Assembly: GCF_036860675.1 (NCBI RefSeq)
Contig: NZ_JAYKGK010000003.1
Span: 124,001-188,000, forward strand
Source of the DNA: Rosettibacter primus
GTDB lineage: Bacteria > Bacteroidota > Ignavibacteria > Ignavibacteriales > Melioribacteraceae
DNA: 64,000 bases
Direction of reading: 5' to 3'
The notes beneath the pieces were generated by a model that saw nothing but the letters and a program-made list of their open reading frames with translations, made no database searches and was not told the origin of the DNA. How positions within the stretch are numbered: position 1 is the first letter of the stretch; every line of letters begins with the position of its first letter. Below, one piece after another: positions 35,663 through 45,178 of the stretch. Made by a program: the position numbers and the translations under genes.

Positions 35663-37134
35663 AATTTTCTACGCAGACGGGCAATAGGAATTTTCAATTG
35701 TTCACGATATTTTGCAACTGTTCTCCTTGCAATATGAATTCCTTTCTCCTGAAGTATACTTGCAATCTTATCATCACTGTATGGATTATCCTTTGGTTCA
35801 TTTTCGCATATTTCTTTAATCAGTTCTTTTATATGCTTATTTGAAATTTCATCTCCGCTGTCAGTAGCAAGTCCTTCGCTGAAGAAATATTTTAACTCAT
35901 GAATTCCTTGAGGACTTTGAACATACTTTCCATTTACAACGCGGCTTATTGTAGAAATATCCATTCCAATCTCATCTGCAATATCTTTATAAATCATTGG
36001 TTTCAAATACTTGGGACCATTTTCAAAAAATTCATATTGTTTTTCAAGAATTGTTTGCATGATTTTCAAGAGTGTATGCCTTCTCTGCTGCAATGATGCA
36101 ATAAACCATTTAGCAGATTCAAATTTCTCGCGTAAAAATTTGTGAGTTTCTTTCTCTCTTTCAGAAATTTTTCTTTTTCTTTTGTTAGATTCAAGCATTT
36201 CTAGGTAAGTTTTACTAATCGTAACTGAAGGCACACTTTTATCGTTGAGTGTAACTATATAATTATCATCAACTTTTTCAATAATAAAATCAGGAGTAAT
36301 TTGATTTACTTCTTCTGCATCAATATTTCCTTCGCCTGGTTTGGGATTTAATTTTTGAATAATGCTAATTGCAGTTTTAAGAGTTTCTTTTGACAGATTA
36401 AGATTTTTTTGAATATTATCAAATCTTTTATTTACAAAATCATCAAAATGTTTTTCAAGAATTTTTTCTGCGATATATGAATAATACGGGTCAAAAGATG
36501 AATTTCTTATTTGAACTAAGAGACATTCCTGAAGGTTCCTTGCCCCAAGTCCTGGGGGGTCAAGTGTTTGAATTAAGCTTAAGATCTTTTCTGCTTTTTT
36601 AACATCAACATCAATCCCTTCAAATAATTTTAAATCATTAACAAATTTCTCAAGATCTTCTTTGAAGTAACCATCTTTATCAAGTGCACCAATAATATTT
36701 TCTCCAAGTATCATTTCCTCTTCAGTTAAATCGAGCATGTGAAGCTGGTCAATTAAACTATCCCTTAATGATTTCCTTTGCGGTGCTACTGGATAAAATT
36801 TTTCTTCTTCCTGACTTCTGTTCAATCTGTCAAATTCATACTCATATTCAGCATCGTTCATAAAATCTTCTAAATCAAATTCATCTTCTTTGCTGCTATA
36901 AGTTTCTTCCTCTTCTTCATCAATTGTAACTTCATCCTGCTCATCTGTTTCTTCTTCGAGTTGCTCCAGCGATATTTCTTCTTCCATTGTTTCTTCGAGT
37001 ATCGGGTTCAACTCGAGTTCAGTTTTAATCCTCTGTTCTAATGCTAATGTATTTAATTGAAGTAATTTTTGATATTGAATTTGCTGTGGTGAAAGTTTTT
37101 GTTGTAATGCTATTTTTTGTTGTAACGATAACAT
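35659..37134 (-). CDS. rpoN: RNA polymerase sigma-54 factor
   Basis: 491 residues. The N-terminal Gln/Leu-rich activator region (SLQQKIALQQKLSPQQIQYQKLLQLNTLALEQRI) is followed by an acidic stretch (about 50-100), the core-binding domain (LDPPGLGARNLQECLLVQI), the helix-turn-helix region (DIADEIGMDISTISRVVNGKYVQSPQGIHELKYFF) and the C-terminal RpoN box ARRTVAKYRE. This is a complete sigma-54. No matching -24/-12 promoter with GG and GC was convincingly found in the window's intergenic regions. Confidence 0.98.
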   Translation of the reverse strand: MLSLQQKIALQQKLSPQQIQYQKLLQLNTLALEQRIKTELELNPILEETMEEEISLEQLEEETDEQDEVTIDEEEEETYSSKEDEFDLEDFMNDAEYEYEFDRLNRSQEEEKFYPVAPQRKSLRDSLIDQLHMLDLTEEEMILGENIIGALDKDGYFKEDLEKFVNDLKLFEGIDVDVKKAEKILSLIQTLDPPGLGARNLQECLLVQIRNSSFDPYYSYIAEKILEKHFDDFVNKRFDNIQKNLNLSKETLKTAISIIQKLNPKPGEGNIDAEEVNQITPDFIIEKVDDNYIVTLNDKSVPSVTISKTYLEMLESNKRKRKISEREKETHKFLREKFESAKWFIASLQQRRHTLLKIMQTILEKQYEFFENGPKYLKPMIYKDIADEIGMDISTISRVVNGKYVQSPQGIHELKYFFSEGLATDSGDEISNKHIKELIKEICENEPKDNPYSDDKIASILQEKGIHIARRTVAKYREQLKIPIARLRRKL

Positions 37135-37137
37135 AGT

Positions 37138-37701
37138 TTACCCAATTACCTTTTTTGTTTTCAAAACCCAATCTTTTCCGAATGCCCGTTCAAGTGCATT
37201 TCTACAAAAATTAAAAATTGTTGTTGATGTTTTATTTCCTTTTTCAAGTGCACTCTGGCATTCAGAATACTTTTCAAACCTTAAAACATGCCCTCCAAAA
37301 TTTGAAACTCTTATAGGAAATAAATGACAGGAAATAGGTTTTATAAAATCAATCTTTCTATCATTATAAGCTTTTTCAATTGCACACTTTGCAATATCGC
37401 CTTCATAAGTTACAAACACACAGGCACGGTCGTTAACGCTTCTTGTCATTATTTCATCATGAACTTTGAACCAGAAACCATTCTTTTCAATTTCTTTTTT
37501 ATGTTCATTGGGTAAATATTCTTTAATGATTGGAAGTAATTTATTAATTATTTCTACTTCTTCTTCTTTTAATGGTGCACCATAGCGGCTTTCCATAGTG
37601 CAGCATGCACCTTTGCATTTAGATAAATCGCACTCAAAATTGGTTTCCCAGATTTCTGAGTTTACCATAACATTTTCTACTTCTATAAAATCTATATCCA
37701 T
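37138..37701 (-). CDS. DUF3109 cysteine-rich protein
   Basis: 187 residues with Cys residues spaced as in DUF3109: ECDLSKCKGACCTMESRYG near the N-terminus, CVFVTYEGDIAKCAIE in the middle, and SCHLFPIRV and SECQSALEKG later. The pattern suggests binding of metal or an Fe-S cluster. It resembles the YkgJ-type family. No known reaction. It is the first gene of a leftward operon with rpoN directly after it (3-base gap), a pairing that may matter but whose reason is unclear. Confidence 0.85.
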   Translation of the reverse strand: MDIDFIEVENVMVNSEIWETNFECDLSKCKGACCTMESRYGAPLKEEEVEIINKLLPIIKEYLPNEHKKEIEKNGFWFKVHDEIMTRSVNDRACVFVTYEGDIAKCAIEKAYNDRKIDFIKPISCHLFPIRVSNFGGHVLRFEKYSECQSALEKGNKTSTTIFNFCRNALERAFGKDWVLKTKKVIG

Positions 37702-37841
37702 ATTTCTTTATTAGTTTTTCAAAAGATACGAATTTTTGTTCTCTCTTTAAAAAAATATAGAAAAAATCGTATTCTCGATGCAACTACTTATTAGTGTAAT
37801 TCAAAACTAAAAGATAAATTTACATTAAAAATTTCCGGCTT

Positions 37842-38603
37842 ATGGAATTTACAGGTTCAACAATTCTTTTAACAGGAGCTTCTTCCGGAATAGGAAAAGC
37901 ATTAACCGAAAAGTTATCAAAAGAAAAATGCAAGTTAATTCTATGTGCAAGAAGATTGGACATACTCGAAAAATTCAAAGAAGAACAAAACCATTATGCA
38001 GAGATATTTTCATTTAAGTGCGATGTTAGCAATAAAGAAGAAGTTGAAAACACTTATAAAAAAATTAAAAATGATATTGGAAATATTGACTTAGCAATAC
38101 TAAATGCCGGTGTGGGCTATAGAATGAATATTGAAAATTTTAATTCAGAATATGCTAAGGAAACTTTTGGAGTAAATTTCTTTGGTTTGGTTTATTGGAT
38201 TGAAAATTTAATCCCAGATTTTTTAAAAAGAGGGAAAGGAGTTATTGCAGGGGTTTCGAGCCTTGCTGACAATCGAGGATATTCTAAAAGTAGTTTTTAC
38301 TGCGCAAGCAAAGCAGCTGCTACAATTTTTCTTGAAGGTTTAAGAGTAGAATTAAAACCCTATGGAATAAAGGTTATAACAATCAAGCCCGGTTTTGTTA
38401 AAACACCAATGACAGACAAGAATGAATTTAAGATGCCATTTTTAATGTCTGCAGAAAAAGCTGCTGATATTATTCTAAATGGCATTAAAAAAGAAAAACG
38501 AATTATTCAATTTCCTTTCCCTACTGTAATTTCATCAAGATTGATTGGATGCATGCCATCAGGTTTATATGAATTTCTTATGTCACATTTTAATGAAAAG
38601 TAA
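37842..38603 (+). CDS. Short-chain dehydrogenase/reductase
   Basis: 253 residues. Cofactor motif ILLTGASSGIGKALTE at 8-23, LNAGVGYR (NAG), the catalytic set S-x12-YCASK (VSSLADNRGYSKSSFYCASKAAA) and VITIKPGFVKTPM. This is a classical SDR resembling keto-reductases that act on fatty or ketone substrates. Substrate unknown. The next gene, a lipase-like lipoprotein, starts 4 bases after the stop, so the two are co-translated. Confidence 0.94.
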   Translation: MEFTGSTILLTGASSGIGKALTEKLSKEKCKLILCARRLDILEKFKEEQNHYAEIFSFKCDVSNKEEVENTYKKIKNDIGNIDLAILNAGVGYRMNIENFNSEYAKETFGVNFFGLVYWIENLIPDFLKRGKGVIAGVSSLADNRGYSKSSFYCASKAAATIFLEGLRVELKPYGIKVITIKPGFVKTPMTDKNEFKMPFLMSAEKAADIILNGIKKEKRIIQFPFPTVISSRLIGCMPSGLYEFLMSHFNEK

Positions 38604-38607
38604 AGCC

Positions 38608-39846
38608 ATGATAAATTATTTGAAAAATTTAATTCTCTTCTTTTTGCTTCTTATCTTTTTAATTTCATGTGAATATGATTCCCCTGTTGAACCTGTTTTC
38701 AATCAACGAGCTGATTTAATCAGTTACGAATTTTTAAGCAGTGTAAAAGCAGACCATCTGAAATCACTCATTAAAGAATTTAATATTGATGAATCATTAA
38801 AAAACAAATTTATTTATGATGTTGATGTTTATAAAATCGTTTATACCACATTAAATCCACAGGGCATAATTGTAAAAGCTTCTGGCGCAGTTTTTATTCC
38901 AAAGGGAATTGATAATTTATCACTTTTAAGTGTTCATCATGGAACTCAAACAAAAAGAAATAATGTGGGTTCAGTAAATCCGTATTATGTAATTGAAGGA
39001 TTTGCAGGTGCATCGGCCGGTTATTTTACAATTGTTCCTGATTACCTTGGACTTGGCGAATCAAATATGATTCATCCTTATCATCACGCAAAATCTTCTG
39101 CAGATGCAGTTATTGATTTTATTAGAGTATCAAGACTAACCGCACAAAATCTTGGTATCAAGTTAAATGGTCAGGTTTTTTTAATTGGTTATTCCGAAGG
39201 TGGATATGTAACTCTTGCTGCTCAAAGAGAAATTGAAAAAAACTATAGAAATGAAATTAACATTACTGCGTCTGCTCCAATGGCTGGTGCTTATGACCTC
39301 TATTTAACTTCACAGCTAATTTTAAAAAACAAATTTTACGAACAACCTTCTTTTCTTGCCTTCTTAATTGTAGCTTACAACGACATTTATGGATGGAATA
39401 AAATTGATTCAATATTCAATTCTCCTTATGCAGAAAAAATTCCATTATTATTCGATGGGACAAAAACTGCTTCTGAAATTAATGCTGAACTTACAAATGA
39501 TTTATCAAAATTATTCAATCAAAAATTCTTAAATTCATTTCTCAATGGAAGTGAAAAAGATTTTACAGCTGCATTGAAAGAAAATAGTTTGATAAACTTT
39601 GTTCCTGTATCTCCAACAAAATTATTTCACGGCGATGCAGATGAATTTGTGCCTTACGAAAATTCACTAATTGCACAAAATTATTTTAACTCACATGGTG
39701 CAAATGTTGAACTTATTACTATCAAAAACGGGACTCATTTAAGTTCAGCAATTCCATCCATCGTAGGTGCAATTGACTGGTTTGAAAGCTTCAGAGTTAA
39801 AAAAATGATTGCCTCTAAAAAAACACTTATAAATATTTATGAATAA
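38608..39846 (+). CDS. Secreted lipase-like alpha/beta-hydrolase lipoprotein
   Basis: 412 residues from ATG 38608, chosen because a lipoprotein signal (FFLLLIFLISC) starts there; a longer frame from 38545 runs inside the SDR gene and is not likely. Nucleophile elbow GYSEGGYVT, the oxyanion/entry motif SVHHGTQTKRN, acid in HGDADEFVPYE and His in NGTHLSSAI are in order. The fold matches fungal-type or LIP-like secretory lipases (PF03583-like). Probably hydrolyses ester substrates at the cell surface. It is followed by the nitroreductase-like gene. Confidence 0.9.
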   Translation: MINYLKNLILFFLLLIFLISCEYDSPVEPVFNQRADLISYEFLSSVKADHLKSLIKEFNIDESLKNKFIYDVDVYKIVYTTLNPQGIIVKASGAVFIPKGIDNLSLLSVHHGTQTKRNNVGSVNPYYVIEGFAGASAGYFTIVPDYLGLGESNMIHPYHHAKSSADAVIDFIRVSRLTAQNLGIKLNGQVFLIGYSEGGYVTLAAQREIEKNYRNEINITASAPMAGAYDLYLTSQLILKNKFYEQPSFLAFLIVAYNDIYGWNKIDSIFNSPYAEKIPLLFDGTKTASEINAELTNDLSKLFNQKFLNSFLNGSEKDFTAALKENSLINFVPVSPTKLFHGDADEFVPYENSLIAQNYFNSHGANVELITIKNGTHLSSAIPSIVGAIDWFESFRVKKMIASKKTLINIYE

Positions 39847-39868
39847 CAATAAAATTAAGGGGGTAATT

Positions 39869-40513
39869 ATGAAAAGAATTTTAATCTCAATAATTATTCT
39901 ATTTATATGTTTTTCATTTTTAAGAGCTCAGGAAAGCGATATAATTAAACTTCCGACACCTCAAACAGAAATTGGTAAACCATTAATGCAGACTCTAAAA
40001 CTTCGTTCCTCTACAAGAAGTTTTGATACAAAAGAAATACCACTTCAAGATTTATCAAATTTGCTGTGGGCCGCTTATGGTATTAATCGTCCTGAAAGTG
40101 GTAAAAGAACTGTTCCCTCTGCAATGAATTGGCAGGAATATGATATTTATGTTGTGCTTCAAAGTGGTGCTTATCTTTACAATGCAAAAGAAAATGAATT
40201 AAAACTTATAACCAAAGGAGATATAAGAGAATATTGTGGAGTTCAGGATTTTGTTAAAACTGCTCCACTCAATTTAGTTTATGTTGCAGACTTTTCAAGA
40301 GTTTCTCGTGTAAGCGAAGAAGATAAATTATTATTTGTAGCAGCAGATTGTGGATTCATTGCTCAAAATGTTTATTTATATTGTGCATCTGAAGGATTAG
40401 CTTGTGTAGTAAGAGGAATGGTAAACAAAGAAAAACTTCCTGAAGCATTGAAACTGAATTCAAATCAAAAAATAATTTTAGCACAAACAGTTGGCTATCA
40501 TAAAAAACAATAA
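39869..40513 (+). CDS. Exported nitroreductase-family protein
   Basis: 214 residues from ATG 39869, chosen by AAGGGGGT 6 bases upstream and by the signal peptide (ISIIILFICFSFLRAQ). The nitroreductase fold is seen in LRSSTRSFDTKEIPLQDLSNLLWAAYGINRPE, SAMNWQEYDIYVVL and VAADCGFIAQNVYLYCASEGLACVVRGM. The SagB-like subgroup binds FMN and reduces diverse substrates. An export signal on a nitroreductase is less usual, because FMN must be inserted in the periplasm. It lies 22 bases after the lipase gene. Confidence 0.9.
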   Translation: MKRILISIIILFICFSFLRAQESDIIKLPTPQTEIGKPLMQTLKLRSSTRSFDTKEIPLQDLSNLLWAAYGINRPESGKRTVPSAMNWQEYDIYVVLQSGAYLYNAKENELKLITKGDIREYCGVQDFVKTAPLNLVYVADFSRVSRVSEEDKLLFVAADCGFIAQNVYLYCASEGLACVVRGMVNKEKLPEALKLNSNQKIILAQTVGYHKKQ

Positions 40514-40583
40514 AATAAAAAAAGCATTTACTTTAGAACACATATTCCGTTGATTATTTTTGTAAACAAAAAAGAGTTATAAA

Positions 40584-41927
40584 ATGGGGAAGTTCAAATA
40601 TGTTATTAAGCGAAGTGGAGCAATAGTGCCATTCAATCCCGAAAGAATTGTAAATGTAATTTACAGAGCAGCAGTTGCTGTGGGTGGACGCGACAGAGAA
40701 CGTGCAGAAGAATTAGCAAAACAGGTTATTGCTTTAATGGAAGAAAAATATGAAGAGGGTTATAAACCACATGTTGAAGAAATTCAGGATATGGTTGAAA
40801 AAGTATTGATTGAAAATGGTCATGCCAAGGTAGCAAAAGAATTTATATTATATAGAGAAGAAGCAGCTCGAAGAAGAAGAGCAGAATCACGGCATTTATC
40901 AAAACCTTCTGAATTTATTCCATGGGCTAAAGTATGGAATTCACTTGACTGGGCTGTATCTCACAATCTTCACACAATTGAAGCTCTCAATGAAAGAATC
41001 AGAAAAGGAGAATTTCCACAAATTGTTCATGAATCAGAATCTGCTTATGAAACTCAGCTTGATACTGCTGCAGAATTAATTAAAGAACGCAGCAAAGAAT
41101 TAAAAATGGTTATGGTAAGCGGTCCATCTTCTTCTGGTAAAACTACTACAACATTAAAACTTGAGCAAAGATTAAATAAAATGGGGATGAAGTTTGTCCC
41201 ATTAATTGTTGATAATTACTTCTTCGATTTAGAACTACATCCCAAAGATGAATTTGGTGATTATGATTTCGAAACCCCTCAAGCATTAGACCTTGAACTG
41301 ATAAATGAACACTTAAAAAAATTAGCTAACGGAGAAGAAGTAAAAATTCCTTACTATGATTTCAAAGAAGGGAAAAGATATTTAGACAGAACTCCCTTGA
41401 AAATAGGAAAAGACGAAGTATTACTAATTGACAGCTTGCACGGATTATTTCCTGAATTCAGTAAAGAAATCCCATTAGAACAAAAATTCAAACTTTATCT
41501 CGAACCACTTCTTCAGATGAAAATGCCAGATGGAAAATATATCAGGTGGACAGATTTACGATTAATCCGCAGAATGTTAAGAGATTCAGTCCATCGTGCA
41601 TACAACCCCGAGCAAACTTTATTACACTGGCATTATGTCCGTTCTTCTGAAAAAAGAAATATTTTACCTTACTGTAATACTGCAGATTACATTATTAATA
41701 CAGCAATGCCTTATGAAGTTCCGCTTTATCGTCCAAAATTATTAGAACATTTTAGAGAATGGGAAAAGAAATACGAAGGCGACCCATTGAGAGAAGATGC
41801 ATACGAACGAGCCTCACGTGTAAGAAAAATGCTTGAATCTGTTGAACCCGTTGATGATGATTCACCAATACCTGGTGATTCAGTTCTTCGAGAATTTATT
41901 GGGGGAAGTATATTAAAGTATCATTAA
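40584..41927 (+). CDS. ATP-cone and uridine kinase-type P-loop fusion protein
   Basis: 447 residues. The N-terminal ATP-cone domain has FKYVIKRSGAIVPFNPERIVNVIYRAAV and VEEIQDMVEKVLIENGHAKVAKEFILYREEAARRR. The C-terminal half is a uridine-kinase/phosphoribulokinase-type P-loop: VSGPSSSGKTTTTLKLEQRL (Walker A), LIVDNYFFDLELHPKDEFGDYDFETPQALD and IDSLHGLFPE. ATP cones sense nucleotide levels in ribonucleotide reductase, so the fusion suggests an allosterically controlled nucleoside kinase. No TGS domain seen. Stand-alone gene. Confidence 0.9.
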   Translation: MGKFKYVIKRSGAIVPFNPERIVNVIYRAAVAVGGRDRERAEELAKQVIALMEEKYEEGYKPHVEEIQDMVEKVLIENGHAKVAKEFILYREEAARRRRAESRHLSKPSEFIPWAKVWNSLDWAVSHNLHTIEALNERIRKGEFPQIVHESESAYETQLDTAAELIKERSKELKMVMVSGPSSSGKTTTTLKLEQRLNKMGMKFVPLIVDNYFFDLELHPKDEFGDYDFETPQALDLELINEHLKKLANGEEVKIPYYDFKEGKRYLDRTPLKIGKDEVLLIDSLHGLFPEFSKEIPLEQKFKLYLEPLLQMKMPDGKYIRWTDLRLIRRMLRDSVHRAYNPEQTLLHWHYVRSSEKRNILPYCNTADYIINTAMPYEVPLYRPKLLEHFREWEKKYEGDPLREDAYERASRVRKMLESVEPVDDDSPIPGDSVLREFIGGSILKYH

Positions 41928-41973
41928 GCCAAAAAATATTTTCATAAAAGATTGCTTACAATTCAAAATATGA

Positions 41974-42027
41974 TTCCCCTGAGAAACAGGAATTTAGACT
42001 TAATAGTAAATTCCTGCTTCAGGGGAA
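41974..42027. terminator. Long hairpin between convergent kinase and RND genes
   Basis: TTCCCCTGA (41974-41982) pairs with TCAGGGGAA (42019-42027). Inside, CAGGAATTTA pairs with TAAATTCCTG around a 10-base loop, with a small GAAA/CT internal loop. Nineteen pairs in all. It lies between the stops of two converging genes, so a bidirectional terminator is likely, although neither side has a perfect T run directly after the stem. Confidence 0.6.
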
Positions 42028-42050
42028 AAACAATTTTCTATACTTTTGGT

Positions 42051-45000
42051 TTATAAAACCTGTTCTCTTGCCAATCTTCTTTTCCTGAAATAATTTTTAA
42101 CATTTTCGCCTGCATGTTCAAAAACAACATAAAGAGTTGGAATTACAATAAGTGTAAGCAGTGTAGTTGCAATCAAGCCGCCAATTACTGCTTTTGCTAA
42201 TGGGGACCATGTTTCAGAACCAGAACCTAATTCAATTGCAAGAGGAACCATTCCAAGAATTGTTGTTAATGCGGTCATTAAGACCGGCCTCATTCTTGCT
42301 TTGCAGCTGAATTCTACTGCTTCATATAATTCCATTCCTTTTCTTCTTTGTTGATTGATATAATCTACCAGCACAATTCCATTATTAACCGCTATTCCAA
42401 CTAACATAACAACTCCAACTAATGCCATAACACTTAATGGAGTTCCAGTTAATGCAAGGAAGAAGAATACTCCAATAATTGAAAGAGGAACTGTAAACAT
42501 TATTATCAATGGGTCTATTAGAGATTCAAACTGAGATGCCATTATCATATAAACTAAAAGAACAGCAGCTATAAATGCTAAAGTAAGATAAAAGAAAGCT
42601 TCCTGCTGGTCTTCTGCTGTTCCGCCAATTATAACTTGATAATCAGATGGAATTGGAGTTTCAGAAATTATTTTTTTGATTTGATTCACAGCTGTTGATA
42701 AATCAATCCCTGATAAACCGCAACCTACAGAAACAAATCTGCTTTGATTTTCTCTAAAAATTGTTGGAGTCGATTGTTCTTCACTAATTTCTGCAACATC
42801 TTTTAATTTAATTCTTCCTCCGGTTGGCAATGCAATATCAAGTTCTTCAAGTGCAGCTTTAGATTTTCTGTATTCTCTTGCAAATTGAACATAAATATCA
42901 TACTCATCACCTTTTTCACGATACTGCGAAGCAACTCTTCCCTGAATTGCTGTTGAAATGTTCATTGCTACCTGAAGTGTTGATAAATTGTAATGGTTCA
43001 ACATATCTTTATTTAAATGAACCTGAATTTCTGGAGTTGTTTCTTTTGTATTAAGTGAAATATCTACCAGACCATTTATTTTTTCCATTTTCGATTTTAA
43101 TTCATTAGCAATTGCTTTTGCTCCATTAATGTCAAAACCAATAACTTTAACTTCTATATCCTTCTCTGTAGTAAAAGAACCTCCTTCCTGAAATGTATAT
43201 GTTATTCCGGGGATTTCATCAAATTTTTTTCTTAATCTATCCTGAATCTCGAACTGTGTAACTTTTCTTTGTTCACGAGGGGTTAATTTTACAAACAATT
43301 CAATTGTGCTTGAAGTTGTTCCATATGCGCCAATACCCTCTCGTGTCCCATAAAAAATTGAGATTGATTCCAAATCTTTTGGTTCAACAACTTCTTTCAC
43401 AATATCTTCAATTTTGTAAGCATAAAGTCTTGTTTTCTCAATTGGAGTTCCAGCAGGAGATTCTAATAATACATTAATAAGTGCCTGGTCTGTTTTTGGT
43501 AAAAATTCGCCTCCAAGAAAAGCTGCCAAAATTATTGAAAGTATAAATAATATAGTAACTGTTAATAACACAACTTTTTTATGATACAAAGACCAATGCA
43601 GAATTTTACTGTATCTTGCTGTTAGTTTAATAATCCAGTTGCCAAATTTATCTTTCAATTTTGACAATTTGCTGTTTTTCTTAGTTGAATCAAATTTCAA
43701 TAAGTTAGCTGACATCATTGGAACAATTGTTAGCGCAACTAGTAAAGATACGGCAAGACTGAAAGTAATAGTAAGAACCATATCCTTAAATAATTGACCT
43801 GTTATATTTGGAACAAACAGAACAGGAACAAAAACACTTATTGTAGTTAAAGTTGAAGCAGTAATTGCCATTCCCACTTCTGTTGTACCAATATCAGATG
43901 CATCAAATTTGTTTTCACCAAGTTCTCTATGTCGATAAATATTTTCCAGAACAACAATTGAATTGTCAACAAGCATTCCAACTGCAAGTGCAAGCCCAGC
44001 CATTGATATAATATTTAATGTTACATTGGCTAAGTACATTACTGCAAATGTGGTAATAATAGACAAGGGAATTGAAATTCCCATAATAATACTGCCACGT
44101 AAATTTCTCAGGAAGAAATAAATAACAACAAATGCCAAAACAAATGCAATCAAAGCAGAGTTACGCAAATTTGTAATTGACCTCATTATAAAATCAGCTT
44201 GATCCCAGATAACACTAAATTTAGTTCCCTGAGGCAATCTTGAAATTATATCAGGAATTGCTTCTTTAACTCTGCGGCTTGTAATTACAGTATTTGCATC
44301 TGACTGTTTCATAATCATTATCATTACACCTTCACCAAAATCGGCTCTTACCTCATTTGCGTTTTCTTTATATCCATCTTCAACATCTGCCACATCTTTC
44401 ACATAAACAGGAATACCATTTCTATAAGTTATAATCGTTTTCTTGATTTGTTCAAGAGAAGTATATTCACTGAAGACTCTTAGATTATAGCTTTTATTTG
44501 TTGTTTCAATTGTTCCTGAAGGCAATAAACCACTGCCGTATTGAATAGCCTGTGATATATCGTTTGGAGATAAATCATAAGATGCAAGCAAAACTGGATT
44601 TATGTTCACATTAATTTGTCTTTGTAATCCGCCCATAGTTTGAACAGAAGCTACTCCTTCAACTCTTTCGAGCAATGGTTCAATTTTTTCTTCAGATAAT
44701 TTTCTTAGTTCAGCGGGACCAAGATATGGTGAACTTATGCTGATATAGCTTATTGGCATCATTGATGGGTCAAAAACAAAAACAATTGGTTCAGATGCAT
44801 CTGCTGGAAGATAGTCTCTTATGTAATCAAGGTTCTTACGAATATCATTTTCAGCCTTCTGCATGTCGGTTCCATATTTAAATTCAAGTGTAACAATTGA
44901 GGAACCTTTAAATGATTGCGATGAAACTTTTTCAATATTTTTAACTGAAGAAACTGCTTCTTCTACTGGTCTTGTTATTAAGTTTTCAATATCTTCAGGA

Positions 45001-45164
45001 CCAACACCAGGATAGTTTGTTACAACCCCAGCAATTGGAAATGTAATATCTGGAAAAAAGTCAATCTTCAATTGTGAAAAAGAAAAAATGCTGAATAAAA
45101 TTATAACTCCATAAATCATTAAAAGAGTTATCTGCCTTCTTAAAGAAAATTTTGTTAGTATCAT
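42051..45164 (-). CDS. RND-family efflux pump inner-membrane protein
   Basis: 1037 residues, full length for an AcrB/MexB-like HAE pump. Motifs: N-terminal helix after SLRRQITLLMIYGVII, YPGVGPEDIENLITRPVEEAV, porter-domain block LKPREQRK-like (KLTPREQRKVTQFEIQDRLR), helix-4 GMLVDNSIVVLENIYRH and GVVMLVGIAVNNGIVLVDYINQQRRKGM. The helix-4 pair is Asp-Asn rather than Asp-Asp of AcrB, so the proton relay has one fewer Asp. It exports hydrophobic compounds through the MFP and TolC partners encoded just upstream. Confidence 0.96.
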   Translation of the reverse strand: MILTKFSLRRQITLLMIYGVIILFSIFSFSQLKIDFFPDITFPIAGVVTNYPGVGPEDIENLITRPVEEAVSSVKNIEKVSSQSFKGSSIVTLEFKYGTDMQKAENDIRKNLDYIRDYLPADASEPIVFVFDPSMMPISYISISSPYLGPAELRKLSEEKIEPLLERVEGVASVQTMGGLQRQINVNINPVLLASYDLSPNDISQAIQYGSGLLPSGTIETTNKSYNLRVFSEYTSLEQIKKTIITYRNGIPVYVKDVADVEDGYKENANEVRADFGEGVMIMIMKQSDANTVITSRRVKEAIPDIISRLPQGTKFSVIWDQADFIMRSITNLRNSALIAFVLAFVVIYFFLRNLRGSIIMGISIPLSIITTFAVMYLANVTLNIISMAGLALAVGMLVDNSIVVLENIYRHRELGENKFDASDIGTTEVGMAITASTLTTISVFVPVLFVPNITGQLFKDMVLTITFSLAVSLLVALTIVPMMSANLLKFDSTKKNSKLSKLKDKFGNWIIKLTARYSKILHWSLYHKKVVLLTVTILFILSIILAAFLGGEFLPKTDQALINVLLESPAGTPIEKTRLYAYKIEDIVKEVVEPKDLESISIFYGTREGIGAYGTTSSTIELFVKLTPREQRKVTQFEIQDRLRKKFDEIPGITYTFQEGGSFTTEKDIEVKVIGFDINGAKAIANELKSKMEKINGLVDISLNTKETTPEIQVHLNKDMLNHYNLSTLQVAMNISTAIQGRVASQYREKGDEYDIYVQFAREYRKSKAALEELDIALPTGGRIKLKDVAEISEEQSTPTIFRENQSRFVSVGCGLSGIDLSTAVNQIKKIISETPIPSDYQVIIGGTAEDQQEAFFYLTLAFIAAVLLVYMIMASQFESLIDPLIIMFTVPLSIIGVFFFLALTGTPLSVMALVGVVMLVGIAVNNGIVLVDYINQQRRKGMELYEAVEFSCKARMRPVLMTALTTILGMVPLAIELGSGSETWSPLAKAVIGGLIATTLLTLIVIPTLYVVFEHAGENVKNYFRKRRLAREQVL

Positions 45165-45178
45165 GGCAAAATGTTCCC

